Positions 13,898 through 14,075 of a stretch of DNA of 14,075 nt are shown here, piece after piece. The translations under genes were made by a program, and so were the position numbers. The stretch comes from JBNJEM01 sp051745935 (GTDB taxonomy: Bacteria; Planctomycetota; Planctomycetia; Pirellulales; Pirellulaceae): the NCBI GenBank assembly GCA_051745935.1, contig JBNJEM010000130.1:1-14075 (forward strand). Direction: 5' to 3'. The first letter of the stretch is position 1. Each line of letters begins with the position of its first letter. A model generated the notes under the pieces. That model had not been told where the DNA came from. It made no database searches and saw only the letters and a program-made list of their open reading frames with translations.

Positions 13898-14075
13898 ACC
13901 CCCGCGCGTTCACCTCGTGGGTGAATCAGGCTCGTAAGCTACGCGGCGTCCAATCCAGGCCAGACCCCCACGCGTACACCTCGTGGGTGAATCAGGCTCG
14001 TAAGCTACGCGGCGTCCAATCCAGGCCAGACCCCCACGCGTTCACCTCGTGGGTGAATCAGGCTCGTGAGCTACG
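13898..14075. repeat. 66-bp tandem repeat running off the window edge
   Basis: Units begin at 13898, 13964 and 14030 (ACCCCC A/G CGCGT...), period exactly 66 bp. The third is cut after 46 bases by the window end, so the copy number is unknown. Units are nearly identical, with a few substitutions. Each contains a hairpin TTCACC-TCGTG-GGTGAA; in unit 2 a T-to-A change (GTACACC) weakens one pair. Whole units repeat, with no variable spacers, so this is not a CRISPR array. The array starts about 50 bp after the end of transposase homology. Confidence 0.95.

Noticed and set aside
13898..14075. CRISPR array
   Set aside because: The full 66-bp unit repeats with no variable spacers, and no cas gene is visible.

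Overview
The window most likely comes from a planctomycete (Planctomycetota, Pirellula/Rhodopirellula-like). Grounds: a zinc-peptidase-like domain of the DUF1570 type fused to 'TDAGL'-type leucine-rich repeats, an ISAzo13-type ('Rhodopirellula') transposase remnant, a Uma2-family remnant, an integrase N-terminus of a type I associate with planctomycetes, GC-rich sequence and long, repeat-rich spacers. The lineage is an inference from gene families; no rRNA or marker gene is present.

Layout. Positions 1-1923 hold the C-terminal end of oligoendopeptidase F (+), a 5'-truncated Uma2 remnant (-) and a secreted protein of unknown function (-). From 1954 to 3011 there is no supportable gene, only a diverged inverted copy of a 102-bp repeat. 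Positions 3012-4010 encode a sugar phosphate isomerase/epimerase-type TIM barrel. After a 237-bp dispersed repeat (copy A) and a gene-free spacer comes a large gene (4755-6932). It has three in-frame 102-bp repeats near its start, a buried signal-like segment, an HExxH peptidase-like domain and C-terminal LRRs.

From 7146 onwards the window looks like an accessory island. It opens with a promoter and tRNA-His(GTG), followed at once by a truncated tyrosine-recombinase N-terminus with a 20-bp palindrome upstream, then copy B of the dispersed repeat. Next is a three-gene same-strand cluster (8072-10757): a TIGR04255-family protein, an unrecognised 241-aa protein and a soluble ComEC-like metallo-beta-lactamase-fold protein. 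This cluster is the best candidate here for an undescribed system. On the minus strand follow a HEPN-domain gene overlapping a partner gene by 22 nt (a toxin-antitoxin-like arrangement), then a secreted protein whose C-terminus has been replaced by low-complexity sequence. The window ends with an ISAzo13-type transposase destroyed by a 22-bp tandem duplication, a stop codon and a second frameshift, and then a 66-bp tandem repeat that runs off the edge.

The first 7 kb is ordinary metabolic and cell-surface content invaded by short repeats. The second half combines a tRNA, an integrase stub, two small putative defence/TA-like cassettes and IS debris, which fits an eroded integrative element or defence island. 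No assay-level function can be assigned to the cassettes from sequence alone.
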